This document shows positions 8,345-19,470 of a stretch of DNA of 64,000 nt, piece by piece; the stretch's first letter is position 1, and each line of letters opens with the position of its first letter. The notes under the pieces were generated by a model. The model did not search any database. It worked only from the letters and a program-made list of their open reading frames with translations, and was not told the origin of the DNA. The DNA comes from Verrucomicrobiota bacterium. Its GTDB lineage: Bacteria; Verrucomicrobiota; Verrucomicrobiia; Limisphaerales; UBA9464. The stretch spans positions 40,601 through 104,600 of the forward strand of contig CANGKZ010000015.1 of the NCBI GenBank assembly GCA_947454705.1, in the 5' to 3' direction. Position numbers and translations under genes: made by a program.

Positions 8345-11300
8345 ATGCCCGTGCCTACGCAGCATTGCTCTCGTTTCAGGACTTCTGAACTCCCCGTGGT
8401 CGCCCCCGCGCGCTGGACCCGATGGCTTCCGGGGATGGCCGCGCTCGGACTCTGCCTCAGCACCGGGGTCGGATTGCCCGTGAAGGCCGGGTCCATCCTG
8501 CGCGAAGTCTTCCGCGGCATCGGGGGAAGCACGCTGGCCGATCTGACCAACAGCCCGGCCTATCCCAACAGTCCCTCGCAAACCAACCTGGTCACCACCT
8601 TCTTCGAGTCGCCCTCCAATTTCGACGAAGCCTACGGGCAGCGAATGCACGGCTACATCGTGCCTCCCGTCACGGGCGACTACACGTTCTGGATCGCCAC
8701 GGACGACGCCGGTGGCCTGTTCCTGAGCACCGATGACGACCCCGCGAACGCGGTGCAGATTGCGGCCGTGCTGGGCTACACCGCCCCCAGGGCCTGGGAC
8801 GTGGAACCCGGACAGAAATCCAATCCGATCCGCCTCGAAGCCGGTCGTAACTACTACATCTCCGCCCTGCAAAAGGAAGGCGGCGGCGGCGATAACCTCG
8901 CCGTCCGTTGGAAGCGTCCCGACGGCGTGGACCAGGGCCCCATTCCCGCCACGTACCTCCTGCCGTACGGAACGGCGATTTCCGCCCCGTCCATTTCCGC
9001 CTCCCCCACCAACACCACCGCGGTCGAAGGCCAGATTGCCTCATTTTCGGTACAGGTCCGAAACAAGGACCAGGTCTCGTACCAATGGAACCGGAATGGA
9101 AACCCGATTCCAGGAGCCACCACGCGGGTGCTCAGCTTTGGGCCGGTCTCCCTGGACGACAAGGGTGCCAAGTTCAGCGCCACGGTCTGGAACGCGCTCG
9201 GAACCAATGTCTCGGGCGACGGCGTTCTCGATGTCACACCCGACGTCACCGCGCCGTTGCTGATCAGTGCGTCGAATCTCGGCACCGCGGCGATCCAGCT
9301 GCGGTTCAACGAAGCGGTCAGCGCCGCAAGCGCCACCGTGGCCTCGAACTACAAGATCAGTCCTGATACCGCAGTCCTTGCCGCATCGCTTGGATCCGAT
9401 CCGACCCAGGTCCTGCTCACCACCGCCTCGCTCACCCCCGGGGTCGAATACACCATCACTCTTTCAGGCATCGAGGACACCGCACGCACGCCGAACGCGG
9501 TTGCCGCGGGGACCGTGTTCCGGTTCAAGGTGCTTGAATTGTTCAGCCAACCCATCGGGACTTCGACCGCCGCCATCGAGCGTATTAGTCCGTCGGCCTT
9601 CAACCTGTCGGGCGGCACCGGAGACATCGGCGGCACCACCGACCGGTTTCAATACGCCTGGGAAAAGCGCTCCGGGAATTTCGACGTGCAGGTGCGCGTG
9701 GCCGATCTCGGGATCCTGGATCCCTTCAGCAAGGCCGGATTGATGGTCCGTTCCGACATCACCGCCAACGCTTCGTTCGCCGCCGTCTTCTCCGCCTCCG
9801 CGCAGGTGGGCAGTGCCTTTACCTCCCGCGCGAGCACCGGAGCCACGGCGACGAGTGCCGGCCGGTTCCCCGTCAATTACCCGCAGTCCTGGCTGCGACT
9901 GCGCCGCGCCGGAAACGTATTCACCGGCTACGCCAGCCTCGACGGCATCGGATGGTACCAACTTGGAACCGCGACCGTGACCGTTCCCACGACGGTCTAT
10001 CTCGGCCTCGCTTTGAGCAGCGGCAGCACCACAGATCCAAGCGTCGCGCAATTCCGCGACTACGGCGCCACCACGAGCTTTGCCGTCGCCGGCATCCCGA
10101 CCACTCGCGAGCCTCTGGGCCCCTCCAGCCGCCGGACCGGCCTCGTCTTCTCCGAGATCATGTACCACCCGCGCAATCCCGCGGGCGTGACCAACAACCT
10201 CGAATACATCGAAATCTCCAATGCCGGTTCCATTTTCGAGGACATCTCCGGATGGACGATCCACGGCGGCATCGATTTCCAATTCCCCCCCAAGACCGTG
10301 ATCCCCGCTTCGGGAATCCTCGTGGTGGCCAAGGATCCCGAAGCCATCCAGCGAACCTACGGCATCACCAATGTCACCGGCCCCTTCACGGGAGCCCTGA
10401 ACAACGCCGGCGATTCCCTCACCCTCAGCGACACCTTCGGGGCCACCAAGCTGAAGATGTCCTACGGATCCTCCGGCCCCTGGCCCGCCTCGGCCGATGG
10501 GGCCGGTCATTCGCTCATTCTGGCCCGCGCCAGCTATGGTGAAAACGACCCGCGCGCGTGGAGTCAGAGTGAGCTCATCGGCGGCACCCCGGGACGTCTC
10601 GACGCCATCCTCCCGTTCGCTCAGCGCGGCGTGGTGATCAACGAATTTCTCGCCCACCCGAAGGATCCCGCCGGCGCCTTCATCGAATTGTACAACCCCA
10701 CCGGGAGCGCGATCGACCTCGCTGGTTGCGTGCTGTCGCCCGACCCTCTCGCTTCGGGATATCGCATCCCCGCCGGCACCAGCATCGCCGCGCGCGGCTA
10801 CCTCCAATTCCCGGCCGCGCAACTCGGCTTCAGCCCCGAGGCCGCCGGAGGGACGCTCTACCTGATCAATCCCGAGACCACCCGGGTCATCGATTCCATC
10901 CGCTACGACGATCAGGAACTCGAGGTCGCCTTCGGACGTTCCCCGGACGGAGCCCCCACCGTGCGACGCCTCTCCGCAGCAACGCAGGGAGCTTCGAATG
11001 CGCCGTGGAAGGTCGAGGACGTGGTCATCAACGAAATCATGTACGCGCCGATCTCGGGCGACGCCGACGACGAATTCATCGAGCTCCACAATCGCTCCTC
11101 CAAGACGGTGGATCTGACCGGTTGGCGTTTCGTCGATGGCATCGACTTCAAGATTCCCTCCGGCACCACCCTTCCCGCCGGTGGATTTCTAGTAATCGCC
11201 CACAATCGGGACCGGCTGCTCACCAATTATCCGAATCTCACCACCGCCAATACCGTGGGCGGATTCAGCAAATCGATCCCCAACGGCGGCCGCATCGCCC

Positions 11301-14300
11301 TTGCCAGTGCAGATCTCCTCAGCACCACCAACACCCTCGGCGAGGTTCAAAGCAGCACCCTTCATCCGGTGGTTTCCGAAGTGACGTTTGTAAACGGCGG
11401 CCGCTGGGGCAAGTACTCCAATCGCGGCGGATCCAGTCTTGAACTTGTTGATCCCCGGGGCGATTTGCTTCGTCCCTCGAGCTGGGCCGATTCCGACGAG
11501 ACCACCAAAGCCGCCTGGACCTCGTTCACCTACACCGGCCCGGTGGACAACGCGAACACCGGCTTCTCGATGAACCGGTTGTACCTCCTGATGCAGGGCC
11601 TCGGCGAATGCCTCGTGGATGATGTCTCCGTGAGCCGCGCCGGATCGACCAACCTGTTGAGCAACGGCGGGTTCGAATCCGGCTCCACCGGTTGGACCAT
11701 CACCGGGGACCACAGCGCATCGGCACTCGAAAGCACCGGCGCCGCCAACGGCAATTTCAGCCTCCATCTGCGGGCCACCGGACACGGTGACACCGGCATC
11801 AACAGCGTCCGCGGCGCCATGACCGCCGCCATTCCGGCCAGCGGATCCGTGACCCTCGCCTGTTCCACGCGCTGGCTCGCGGGCTGGCCCGAGATTCTGG
11901 TTCGCGTCCGCGGCAACGGCATTGAAATGCCCGTCCGCCTCAATGTCCCCAAAAACCTCGGCACCCCGGGCCTGCCCAACAGCCGTCGCGTGGACAACGC
12001 AGGCCCCGCCATCTTCGACGTCACCCACACCCCCGCCCTGCCCAAGGCCAGCGAGCCCGTGGTCATCTCGGCGCGGGTGTCCGATCCCGACGGCCTCTCA
12101 CGCGTCGTGGCCCGCTATCGTCTCGACGCTTCTCTCTCCACCACCGACCTCGTGCTGCACGACGACGGAGTGGGTGGCGATCAGGTCGCCGGCGACGGAA
12201 TCTACTCCGCCACGCTGAGCGGCCGGACCGCCGGCACGACGGCGGCATTTCGAATCATCGCCACCGACGCTGCCGCCACCCCCGCGACCGAAATCTTCCC
12301 TGGCACCAACCTGATCTCCGTGGGGCTTCCGTACCCCGAGGCCTACATCCGATGGGATGACCCGCAACCGGTCGGAAGCTTCGCGCACTATCACCTGTGG
12401 AGCTCCTCCGCCACCGAAGCCAAACGCAACGGTGCGCTCAACAACACCTACCGGGACGCCACCCTCGTGTATGGAAACTTCCGTGCGATGTACAACGTCG
12501 GATTCCGCGACAAGGGGAGCCCCTTCCACGGCGGCGCCGGCAGCTTCGCGCTGACAGGGCCGGACGACGAACCCCTGCTCGGCACCACCGACCGCGTCTT
12601 CCGGACCACCGGCAACGGAGATCGCGAAGAGACCGCCCTCCGCAATCAGCTCTGCGCCTGGATCGGACGCCAGATGTCCATCCCCTACCTCCACTCGCAC
12701 TACATGCAGCTCTTCCGCAACGGGGGCCAGGTGTACAACCTCATGCAGGACGAGGAAAACCCGTCCGGCTCCTACGCCAAGAGCTGGTTCCCCAACAGCG
12801 GCGAAGGCGATCTGTACAAGATTGCCGTGTGGTTCGAGTTCCAGGACGACAACTCGAACTTCAACAGCATCAGCGCAACGCTGGACGATTTCAAAACCAC
12901 CGGCGGCGCCCGGAAGCTCGCGCGTTACCGATGGAACTGGCAGACCCGCACCATCGGCGGCACTGCCAACAACTACACCAACATCTTCAACCTCGTGGCC
13001 CTCGCCAACGACACCACCACCAACTTCGTTTCCAACCTTCTGCCGGTCGTGGACGCCGAGGAGTGGATGCGCGTGCTGGTGTATGATCGCGTCCTGGGCA
13101 ACTGGGACTCGTGGACCTTCAGCGTGGGGCAAAACATGTACGCGCTGAAGCAGGACAACGGGCCCTGGGTCCTGATGCCCTGGGACATCGACTTCACCCT
13201 CGGCCTCGGAAACGCCGCGAACGACAGCCTGTTCGTAAACAATGAGGACGGCGTGATGGTCCGCTGGTTCAACACTCCGGCGATCCGGCGCATGATGTGG
13301 CGGGCGTATCGCACTGCCGCAAACGGTCCGCTGCTGCCCGAGAATTTTACACCCGTAATCGACGCACGGCGCACCCAGCTTCTCCGCAACGCTGTCTCCA
13401 GCCTCTCCGCTCCCTCGAGCGTGATCAGTTATCTCAATCAACGGCGCACCTACATCCAATCCCAGCTGCAGGCCTCCGAACCCGCTGCGTTCGCCATCAC
13501 CAGCAACAACGGCTCGGATTACACCTCTTCCACCGCCACCACCACGATCCGCGGAACCGCGCCGTTCTCGATCGTCGGCATCGCGGTCAACGATGTTCCC
13601 TATCCCGTGACCTGGGTGGATCAGGGAACCTTCTCCATCTCCGTCCCCCTCACCGCCGCGGTGAATCCGCTGCGGCTCACCGGTCTGGATCAGTCCGGCA
13701 ACGCGATCCCGGGATTCTCCAAGCAGATCACCGTCTCGTACCCGGGCGCCATTCCCCAGGCCAAGGACTTCGTGGTGATCAACGAAATCCACTACAACCC
13801 GATCGAACCCAACGCCTCATTCGTGGAGCTCTACAACCGCTCCACCACCACGCCGTTCGACCTCTCGGGCATGCGATTCCAGGGTCTGAGCCTCACCATT
13901 CCCGACGGCACCCTCATCCCCGCCAACGGCTATCTCGTCTTCGCCAAGAACCGCGCCAGCTTTGCCGGCGTGTTCGGCGCCACCGTCCCCGTCGCCGGGG
14001 AATTCGGTGGATCCCTCGACAACAACGGTGAGCACCTGAAGCTCTACGTTCCCGCAGGACTCGGCGGAACCAACGACCTCATCATCACCGATGTCCGCTA
14101 CTCGAGCCGCGCCCCCTGGACCACCAACGCCAACGGCTTTGGCCCCTCGCTCCAACTCATCGACCCCTCGCAAGGCTCCTGGCGCGTGGCGAACTGGACC
14201 ACCACCGCTACCAATGCCGTCGTTCGTGCCACTCCGGGCAAGATCAACAACACCCGCGCCACGCTCCAGCCGTTCCCATCGCTCTGGATCAATGAAGTCC

Positions 14301-17300
14301 TGCCCGAAAACGTCGGCGGTCCCGTGGATGCCGCGGGCGAACACGATCCGTACATCGAGCTCTACAACTCCGGCACCACCACGGTGAGTCTCGACGGGCT
14401 GTACCTCTCCAATCGCTACGGGGATCTCAACCAGTGGCCCTTCCCCGCCGGCACCACCCTCGCCCCGGGTAAGTTCCTGGTCGTCTGGGCCGACGGCCAG
14501 ACCGCGCAATCCACCGCCGCCGAGCTGCACGCCAACTTCCGCCTCACTCCGGGTACCGGCTCGGTGGCGCTGGTCCGGCAGGCCGATGTCTCCGCGGTGC
14601 TCGACTACGTGGACTACAGCGAGCTCTCGGCCGGACGCAGCCTCGGATCGATTCCCGACGGTGAACCCCGCAACCGGCGTCCGCTGTTCCATCCCACCCT
14701 GAGTGCCGCAAATGATCCGGCATTCCCGAAGGTGCAGATCACCGTCAATGAGCTGATGGCCGCCAACACGCAGACGTTGCTGGATCCCTCCACGGGCAAG
14801 TTCGAGGATTGGTTCGAGCTCTACAACGCCGGCACCAACACCGTCGATCTCACCGGGTACATGCTCACCCGCGATGTCACCGATCCCGGCCAGTTCACCA
14901 TCCCGCCCGGATTCATCCTGCAACCCGGCGCGTTCCTGCTGGTCTGGGCGGACAAGACCTCCAAGTCCAACGCACCGCCCTACGCGCAACTGCACACCAA
15001 CTTCAAACTGAGCAAAACCGGAGGACAACTCGCCTTCTTCTCTCCGGACAGCACGCTCATCGAAAGCGTCAACTGGGACGTCCAAACCAACGACGTGAGC
15101 ATCGGCCGCATCCCCGATGGCGCGGAAGGCCCTCTCACTCCGCTCGAACCTCCGTCACCCGCCGCCGCGAATTCCATCATCGGTGGCAACCGTCCGCCGG
15201 TCATAGCCGCCATTCCGGCGCAAAGCCTCAACGAACTCACACCGCTTCGACTCCAAGTCGCCGCAACCGATCCCGACACCAACCAGATCCTCACCTACGC
15301 CCTCGGTGCGGGCGCACCGGCCGGGGCATCGATCGACTCCGCCAGCGGATTGCTCGCCTGGACTCCCACCGAGGAACAAGGCCCGGGCACCTTCGTGATT
15401 CCGATCACGGTCAGCGACAACGGCGCACCGCGTCGCGTGGTGGTTTCCCGCGTCACCGTCAATGTCGCCGAGGTCAATCAAGCCCCGCATCTTGAACCCA
15501 TCGCCGACGCCTCGATCAACGAAGGCGTCCTCTACACCTTCACCGCCGTGGCATCGGACCCCGATCGCCCCGCGAACACCCTTACCTTCAGCCTCGCTCC
15601 CGGCGCACCGGCCGGCGCAGCCATTGATCCCGTCACCGGACAATTCACCTGGACTCCCACCGAAGCCCAGGGCCCCGGCGGATACAACCTCACGGTCCGT
15701 GTGACCGACAACGGCGTGCCTCCGTTGGAAGATTCCATTCGCTTCACCCTCGCGGTTCGCGAAGTGAACAACGCGCCGCTCTTCACCACCGTCGGCCCCC
15801 AATCGGTGAACGAAGGCGAGACCCTGAAAGTAACTCTCAGCGCGGCCGATCCGGACAGTCCGCCGGCCGCAATCCAGTACTCACTCGAAGGCAACGTGCC
15901 CGCGGGCATGACTCTCGATTCCGCCACCGGCATGATCACCTGGACGCCCACGGAAGCCCAGGGCCCGGGCACCTACGTCCTTATCGCCCGCGCCACCGAG
16001 AACAATGCCGACCGACTCTCCGTCGCGCAGTCGTTCGGCGTGACCGTTCGCGAAGTGAACCAACCGCCGTCGCTCGCTCCGTTGAAGGATTTCTCCGTCG
16101 AGAACGGCGCAACCATCGCCTTCACTGCCAGCGCCACCGATCCCGACCTGCCCGCGCAGCGCCTCAGTTTCAGCCTTGGTACAGGGACTCCCGCGGGTGC
16201 GACGCTCGACGCGCAGACCGGCGAATTCCTCTGGCAGACTCCGCCCGATGCCGACGCCACCACCAACCGCATCACCGTGGTGGTTACCGACGACGGTCCC
16301 GGCACGCTCAACCAGTCGGCCACGTTCACCGTCATCACCCGTCCCCGGTTCAGCGCCGTGATCCACGAGATCATGCATCACCCGTCGGTCAGTGGTGCCG
16401 GCTACATCGAACTGTTCAATCCGTCATCGGTCACCACGCAATCCCTCGGCGGATTGCACCTCTCCGGCGCGACGCTCGATTACGTCTTCCCCGCCGGGAC
16501 CGTCTTGAAGCCCGGACAATTCCTCGTGGTTGCGGAGAACACCGTGGTCTTCAAATCCACCTACGGCTCCACCATTCCCGTTTTGGGCAACTGGAGCGGA
16601 TCCATTGATCCCAACGGCACACGCCTCGGAATCTACGATACCAGCGCCGCGGGTGCCCCGCGTCCGCTCACCGAACTCAACTTCCGGTCCGCGCTTCCAT
16701 GGCCCGCAGAGGCCAACACCGGCGCTTCCCTGCAGTTGATCGATGCCCGACGCGACCCCACCCGCGTCGGCAACTGGGCCACCGGCAGCACCGCCAGCGC
16801 CAACGGATGGCAGCGCGCCGTGGTAACCGGCAAGGCCACGAGCTCGGTGCTCTACATGTACCTCGAGAACATTGGCGAAGCCTTCATCGATGACGTGCGC
16901 CTGGTCGCCGGAACCGATCCCGATGCCAGCCCGAACCTCCTCGACAACGGCGATTTCGAATCCGCATTCCCGGGTCCGTGGACGGTGTCCGACAACCTGA
17001 AAACTTCCGCACTTACTTCCGTCTCGCCTCACTCGGGCAAGAACGCGCTGCATCTCGTTTCCACCGCGCCAGGAACCACCCGTGCCTCCTCGGTGTTCCA
17101 GGATTTGTCCGGAACCCGCCCGCTCACCACGGACGCCGTCTACACCCTCAGCTTCTGGTACCTGCCCAACACAAACGGAGGCAAACTCACCCTCCGCCTC
17201 TCCGGCGCGCCGGGATCCGCTGCACCTATTTTGGTCAGTCAGGACCTCAAGCCCACCGTCGTCCCGGTGGCCCGCTTTACCCCGGGCACCAACAACAGCA

Positions 17301-18277
17301 CCGCCGCGGCGTTGGCCGAATTCCCGCCGGTGTGGATCAACGAAGTGCTCGCCGAGAATTCAAGCAGCATTGCCGATTCCAAGGGCCGGCGCGGTCCGTG
17401 GATTGAACTCGTGAACACCGGTGCCTTGCCCGTCTCGCTCGATGGATGGTCGCTCAGCGCCGCCTACACCAACCTCGCCGCATGGACCTTCCCCGCCGGA
17501 ACCGTCGTCCCGGCAGGCCAGTACCTGATCGTGTTTGCCGATGGAAACGCCGCCGACTCGACGCCAACCGAGCCCCACACCTCGTTCCGACTCACTGCGG
17601 TTCAGGGATCGGTGGCGCTCTCGCGTCCGCAACTCGGAACGGTCGGCGTGGTCGACTACCTCGACTATTCGGGAACCGCACCCGATCGCTCCTACGGCCG
17701 CGATCCGCTCGACTTCCCCCTGGCTTCGGGCCTTTTGGTCGCCGCAACCCCGGGGAATTCGAATGGAACCGTCACCAGCAATCATCGACCGATCCTCAAT
17801 CGCGTGGCGGATCGCGTGGTGCTGGTGGGAACTCCGGTGGATCTCCAATTCGTGGCCACCGATCCCGACGCGGGACAATCCCTCACCTACACGCTCGCGA
17901 CGCAAATCGCCGGAGCCTCGCTCAATCCGTCCAACGGGCACTTCCAATGGACTCCCACCTCAGCGCAGGTGGGACTGGTGACGCTCCGGGTTCAAGTGAC
18001 CGACAACGGGGCACCTCCGCTGTCCGATGAAACCTCGGTGCAATTCCAGGTGAGTGTCTCCGACTCGTTCGAGATCAGCGCACGAAGCGTCGCGCCGGAC
18101 CGGATCGAACTCCGCTGGCCGGCCGAGGTGGGATCGCGCTACCGGGTGGAATCGCGCGATACCGTGACTGGCACCTGGAAGCTGCTCTCGGAAGTGACCG
18201 CCACGGGCACGAGCGCAACATTCCAGGAGCAGGTGTCCGGCACGGCCACGCGGTTTTACCGGATCGTGCTCCCGTAA
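8345..18277 (+). CDS. Giant secreted multidomain protein: PA14, lamin-tail, CotH-like, cadherin-like Ig
   Basis: A 3310-residue protein with a late signal-like segment (GMAALGLCLSTGVGLPVKAG, ~30-50). Domains in order, by approximate residue: PA14 (46-205), Ig-like (210-300), SbsA-type Ig (304-400), a LamG/DUF1349-like region (410-590). Lamin-tail domains start near 599, 762 and 893 (VVINEIMYAP type), with a carbohydrate-binding-like segment near 1100 and a CotH-like kinase fold (1331-1708). More lamin tails start near 1808, 1979 and 2128. Four putative-Ig/cadherin repeats (2282-2668, each with a WTPTEAQGPG-like motif) precede lamin tails near 2671 and 2995 and a last Ig (3147-3240). It ends in an RLELRW-type adhesive tail (RVESRDTVTGTW). 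It is probably displayed outside the cell. The ATG has no clear ribosome site; a TTG at 8288 is the alternative. Confidence 0.9.
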   Translation: MPVPTQHCSRFRTSELPVVAPARWTRWLPGMAALGLCLSTGVGLPVKAGSILREVFRGIGGSTLADLTNSPAYPNSPSQTNLVTTFFESPSNFDEAYGQRMHGYIVPPVTGDYTFWIATDDAGGLFLSTDDDPANAVQIAAVLGYTAPRAWDVEPGQKSNPIRLEAGRNYYISALQKEGGGGDNLAVRWKRPDGVDQGPIPATYLLPYGTAISAPSISASPTNTTAVEGQIASFSVQVRNKDQVSYQWNRNGNPIPGATTRVLSFGPVSLDDKGAKFSATVWNALGTNVSGDGVLDVTPDVTAPLLISASNLGTAAIQLRFNEAVSAASATVASNYKISPDTAVLAASLGSDPTQVLLTTASLTPGVEYTITLSGIEDTARTPNAVAAGTVFRFKVLELFSQPIGTSTAAIERISPSAFNLSGGTGDIGGTTDRFQYAWEKRSGNFDVQVRVADLGILDPFSKAGLMVRSDITANASFAAVFSASAQVGSAFTSRASTGATATSAGRFPVNYPQSWLRLRRAGNVFTGYASLDGIGWYQLGTATVTVPTTVYLGLALSSGSTTDPSVAQFRDYGATTSFAVAGIPTTREPLGPSSRRTGLVFSEIMYHPRNPAGVTNNLEYIEISNAGSIFEDISGWTIHGGIDFQFPPKTVIPASGILVVAKDPEAIQRTYGITNVTGPFTGALNNAGDSLTLSDTFGATKLKMSYGSSGPWPASADGAGHSLILARASYGENDPRAWSQSELIGGTPGRLDAILPFAQRGVVINEFLAHPKDPAGAFIELYNPTGSAIDLAGCVLSPDPLASGYRIPAGTSIAARGYLQFPAAQLGFSPEAAGGTLYLINPETTRVIDSIRYDDQELEVAFGRSPDGAPTVRRLSAATQGASNAPWKVEDVVINEIMYAPISGDADDEFIELHNRSSKTVDLTGWRFVDGIDFKIPSGTTLPAGGFLVIAHNRDRLLTNYPNLTTANTVGGFSKSIPNGGRIALASADLLSTTNTLGEVQSSTLHPVVSEVTFVNGGRWGKYSNRGGSSLELVDPRGDLLRPSSWADSDETTKAAWTSFTYTGPVDNANTGFSMNRLYLLMQGLGECLVDDVSVSRAGSTNLLSNGGFESGSTGWTITGDHSASALESTGAANGNFSLHLRATGHGDTGINSVRGAMTAAIPASGSVTLACSTRWLAGWPEILVRVRGNGIEMPVRLNVPKNLGTPGLPNSRRVDNAGPAIFDVTHTPALPKASEPVVISARVSDPDGLSRVVARYRLDASLSTTDLVLHDDGVGGDQVAGDGIYSATLSGRTAGTTAAFRIIATDAAATPATEIFPGTNLISVGLPYPEAYIRWDDPQPVGSFAHYHLWSSSATEAKRNGALNNTYRDATLVYGNFRAMYNVGFRDKGSPFHGGAGSFALTGPDDEPLLGTTDRVFRTTGNGDREETALRNQLCAWIGRQMSIPYLHSHYMQLFRNGGQVYNLMQDEENPSGSYAKSWFPNSGEGDLYKIAVWFEFQDDNSNFNSISATLDDFKTTGGARKLARYRWNWQTRTIGGTANNYTNIFNLVALANDTTTNFVSNLLPVVDAEEWMRVLVYDRVLGNWDSWTFSVGQNMYALKQDNGPWVLMPWDIDFTLGLGNAANDSLFVNNEDGVMVRWFNTPAIRRMMWRAYRTAANGPLLPENFTPVIDARRTQLLRNAVSSLSAPSSVISYLNQRRTYIQSQLQASEPAAFAITSNNGSDYTSSTATTTIRGTAPFSIVGIAVNDVPYPVTWVDQGTFSISVPLTAAVNPLRLTGLDQSGNAIPGFSKQITVSYPGAIPQAKDFVVINEIHYNPIEPNASFVELYNRSTTTPFDLSGMRFQGLSLTIPDGTLIPANGYLVFAKNRASFAGVFGATVPVAGEFGGSLDNNGEHLKLYVPAGLGGTNDLIITDVRYSSRAPWTTNANGFGPSLQLIDPSQGSWRVANWTTTATNAVVRATPGKINNTRATLQPFPSLWINEVLPENVGGPVDAAGEHDPYIELYNSGTTTVSLDGLYLSNRYGDLNQWPFPAGTTLAPGKFLVVWADGQTAQSTAAELHANFRLTPGTGSVALVRQADVSAVLDYVDYSELSAGRSLGSIPDGEPRNRRPLFHPTLSAANDPAFPKVQITVNELMAANTQTLLDPSTGKFEDWFELYNAGTNTVDLTGYMLTRDVTDPGQFTIPPGFILQPGAFLLVWADKTSKSNAPPYAQLHTNFKLSKTGGQLAFFSPDSTLIESVNWDVQTNDVSIGRIPDGAEGPLTPLEPPSPAAANSIIGGNRPPVIAAIPAQSLNELTPLRLQVAATDPDTNQILTYALGAGAPAGASIDSASGLLAWTPTEEQGPGTFVIPITVSDNGAPRRVVVSRVTVNVAEVNQAPHLEPIADASINEGVLYTFTAVASDPDRPANTLTFSLAPGAPAGAAIDPVTGQFTWTPTEAQGPGGYNLTVRVTDNGVPPLEDSIRFTLAVREVNNAPLFTTVGPQSVNEGETLKVTLSAADPDSPPAAIQYSLEGNVPAGMTLDSATGMITWTPTEAQGPGTYVLIARATENNADRLSVAQSFGVTVREVNQPPSLAPLKDFSVENGATIAFTASATDPDLPAQRLSFSLGTGTPAGATLDAQTGEFLWQTPPDADATTNRITVVVTDDGPGTLNQSATFTVITRPRFSAVIHEIMHHPSVSGAGYIELFNPSSVTTQSLGGLHLSGATLDYVFPAGTVLKPGQFLVVAENTVVFKSTYGSTIPVLGNWSGSIDPNGTRLGIYDTSAAGAPRPLTELNFRSALPWPAEANTGASLQLIDARRDPTRVGNWATGSTASANGWQRAVVTGKATSSVLYMYLENIGEAFIDDVRLVAGTDPDASPNLLDNGDFESAFPGPWTVSDNLKTSALTSVSPHSGKNALHLVSTAPGTTRASSVFQDLSGTRPLTTDAVYTLSFWYLPNTNGGKLTLRLSGAPGSAAPILVSQDLKPTVVPVARFTPGTNNSTAAALAEFPPVWINEVLAENSSSIADSKGRRGPWIELVNTGALPVSLDGWSLSAAYTNLAAWTFPAGTVVPAGQYLIVFADGNAADSTPTEPHTSFRLTAVQGSVALSRPQLGTVGVVDYLDYSGTAPDRSYGRDPLDFPLASGLLVAATPGNSNGTVTSNHRPILNRVADRVVLVGTPVDLQFVATDPDAGQSLTYTLATQIAGASLNPSNGHFQWTPTSAQVGLVTLRVQVTDNGAPPLSDETSVQFQVSVSDSFEISARSVAPDRIELRWPAEVGSRYRVESRDTVTGTWKLLSEVTATGTSATFQEQVSGTATRFYRIVLP

Positions 18278-18292
18278 GCGGAACTCAGCGGA

Positions 18293-19408
18293 TCAAGCCG
18301 CCCGGTTGGCGCGCCACAACAACCAGGCGCCGACGCCCTGGAAGAGAAAATTCGGGATCCAGAAGATCCACTCGGGATGCAACCCCGGGTGGGTCTCCAT
18401 GGCCTGTCCCAACACGACGAACGAGTAGTAAATCGCCAACAAAAACAACGCCATCCCCACGCCGATGTTGGTCTCGCGCCGATGCGTCCGGATGCCCAGC
18501 GGGATTCCAATCAGGGTGAAGCCAATGCACGCGAAGGAAAACGCCACCTGCCGGTGCATCTGCACGTCGATGGGCGTCAAATCGATCCCTTGGGCGCGCC
18601 GAGCGCGGCGCTCCTGCGCCAGCTGACGAAAGGTCATTTCATTGTACTTCAGCGCCTTCGGCTCACCGGCCCCGAAACGCTCCGGCACATAGGTGAACTC
18701 CTCCATGCGGAACGGCTGCCATCCGTTCTGCCCCAAGGTCACGCCATTCAAATCACGGAACACCAGCGAAGGTTTCTCCAGAGGCTTTCCGGGGATGATC
18801 TCGGCCTCGCGGGCGTTGACGATCTGGTTCTCCACCCGTTGCATCACCCCGCCTTCCAAGCGATTGGTGGTGCCGGAAATTAGAATGTCTCGAAGCTGAT
18901 TTCCCCTGACTTCACGCGCGTACAACGTGAATCCATCGCCCAGCGACACGAAGCGTCCCTCGGGAATGAGCGAAGCCAGCGGTTGCTGAAACACGGAATC
19001 CCGTAGCGCCTTGAACGCCACACGTGACGAAGGGGCGATCTCCAAATTGATCCACGCGCACAAGCCGCTGAGCACCACCGACAGCGCGAGCACGGGCGAA
19101 ACCAGAGCGATGAGACTAACGCCGGCCGACTTCACAGCGGTCAATTCCTGATCCGCACTGAAGCGTCCAAACACCAGCAGCGACGCGGTGAGCAGCCCGA
19201 TTGGCAGCGAGAACGCGAGCACGAACGGAATCAGCAGCGCCAGGGCCCGCACCAACAGCCAGGGGGAGGAATGCCCTTGCGCGACGAATTCCAAGAGATC
19301 CCGCAGCACATTGCCAAGCAGGAGCACCATCGTGAACACCGCGACGGTGATCACGGTGGAGGCAAGGACTTGCGAAACGATATAGCGATGAAGCGTGCGC
19401 ATGGACAA
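18293..19408 (-). CDS. LptF/LptG-family permease (YjgP/YjgQ)
   Basis: A 371-residue membrane protein of the LPS-transport permease family. Three N-terminal membrane segments (VITVAVFTMVLLLGNVL, LALLIPFVLAFSLPIGLL, LVSPVLALSVVLSGL) are followed by a jellyroll-like periplasmic domain and three C-terminal segments. The family motif FSADQELTAVKSAGVSL is intact. LptF and LptG form the inner-membrane part of the LPS exporter with LptB. Only one copy is present here, so the partner must be encoded elsewhere. The gene is convergent with the giant gene, 15 bp from its end, and lies downstream of a PEP-CTERM gene closed by a terminator. Confidence 0.92.
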   Translation of the reverse strand: MSMRTLHRYIVSQVLASTVITVAVFTMVLLLGNVLRDLLEFVAQGHSSPWLLVRALALLIPFVLAFSLPIGLLTASLLVFGRFSADQELTAVKSAGVSLIALVSPVLALSVVLSGLCAWINLEIAPSSRVAFKALRDSVFQQPLASLIPEGRFVSLGDGFTLYAREVRGNQLRDILISGTTNRLEGGVMQRVENQIVNAREAEIIPGKPLEKPSLVFRDLNGVTLGQNGWQPFRMEEFTYVPERFGAGEPKALKYNEMTFRQLAQERRARRAQGIDLTPIDVQMHRQVAFSFACIGFTLIGIPLGIRTHRRETNIGVGMALFLLAIYYSFVVLGQAMETHPGLHPEWIFWIPNFLFQGVGAWLLWRANRAA

Positions 19409-19470
19409 ACCGGGCGGAAGCCTGGTCGGAATCGAACTGCTGGGACGCTACTGAAGAACGAGCCCCTGAA

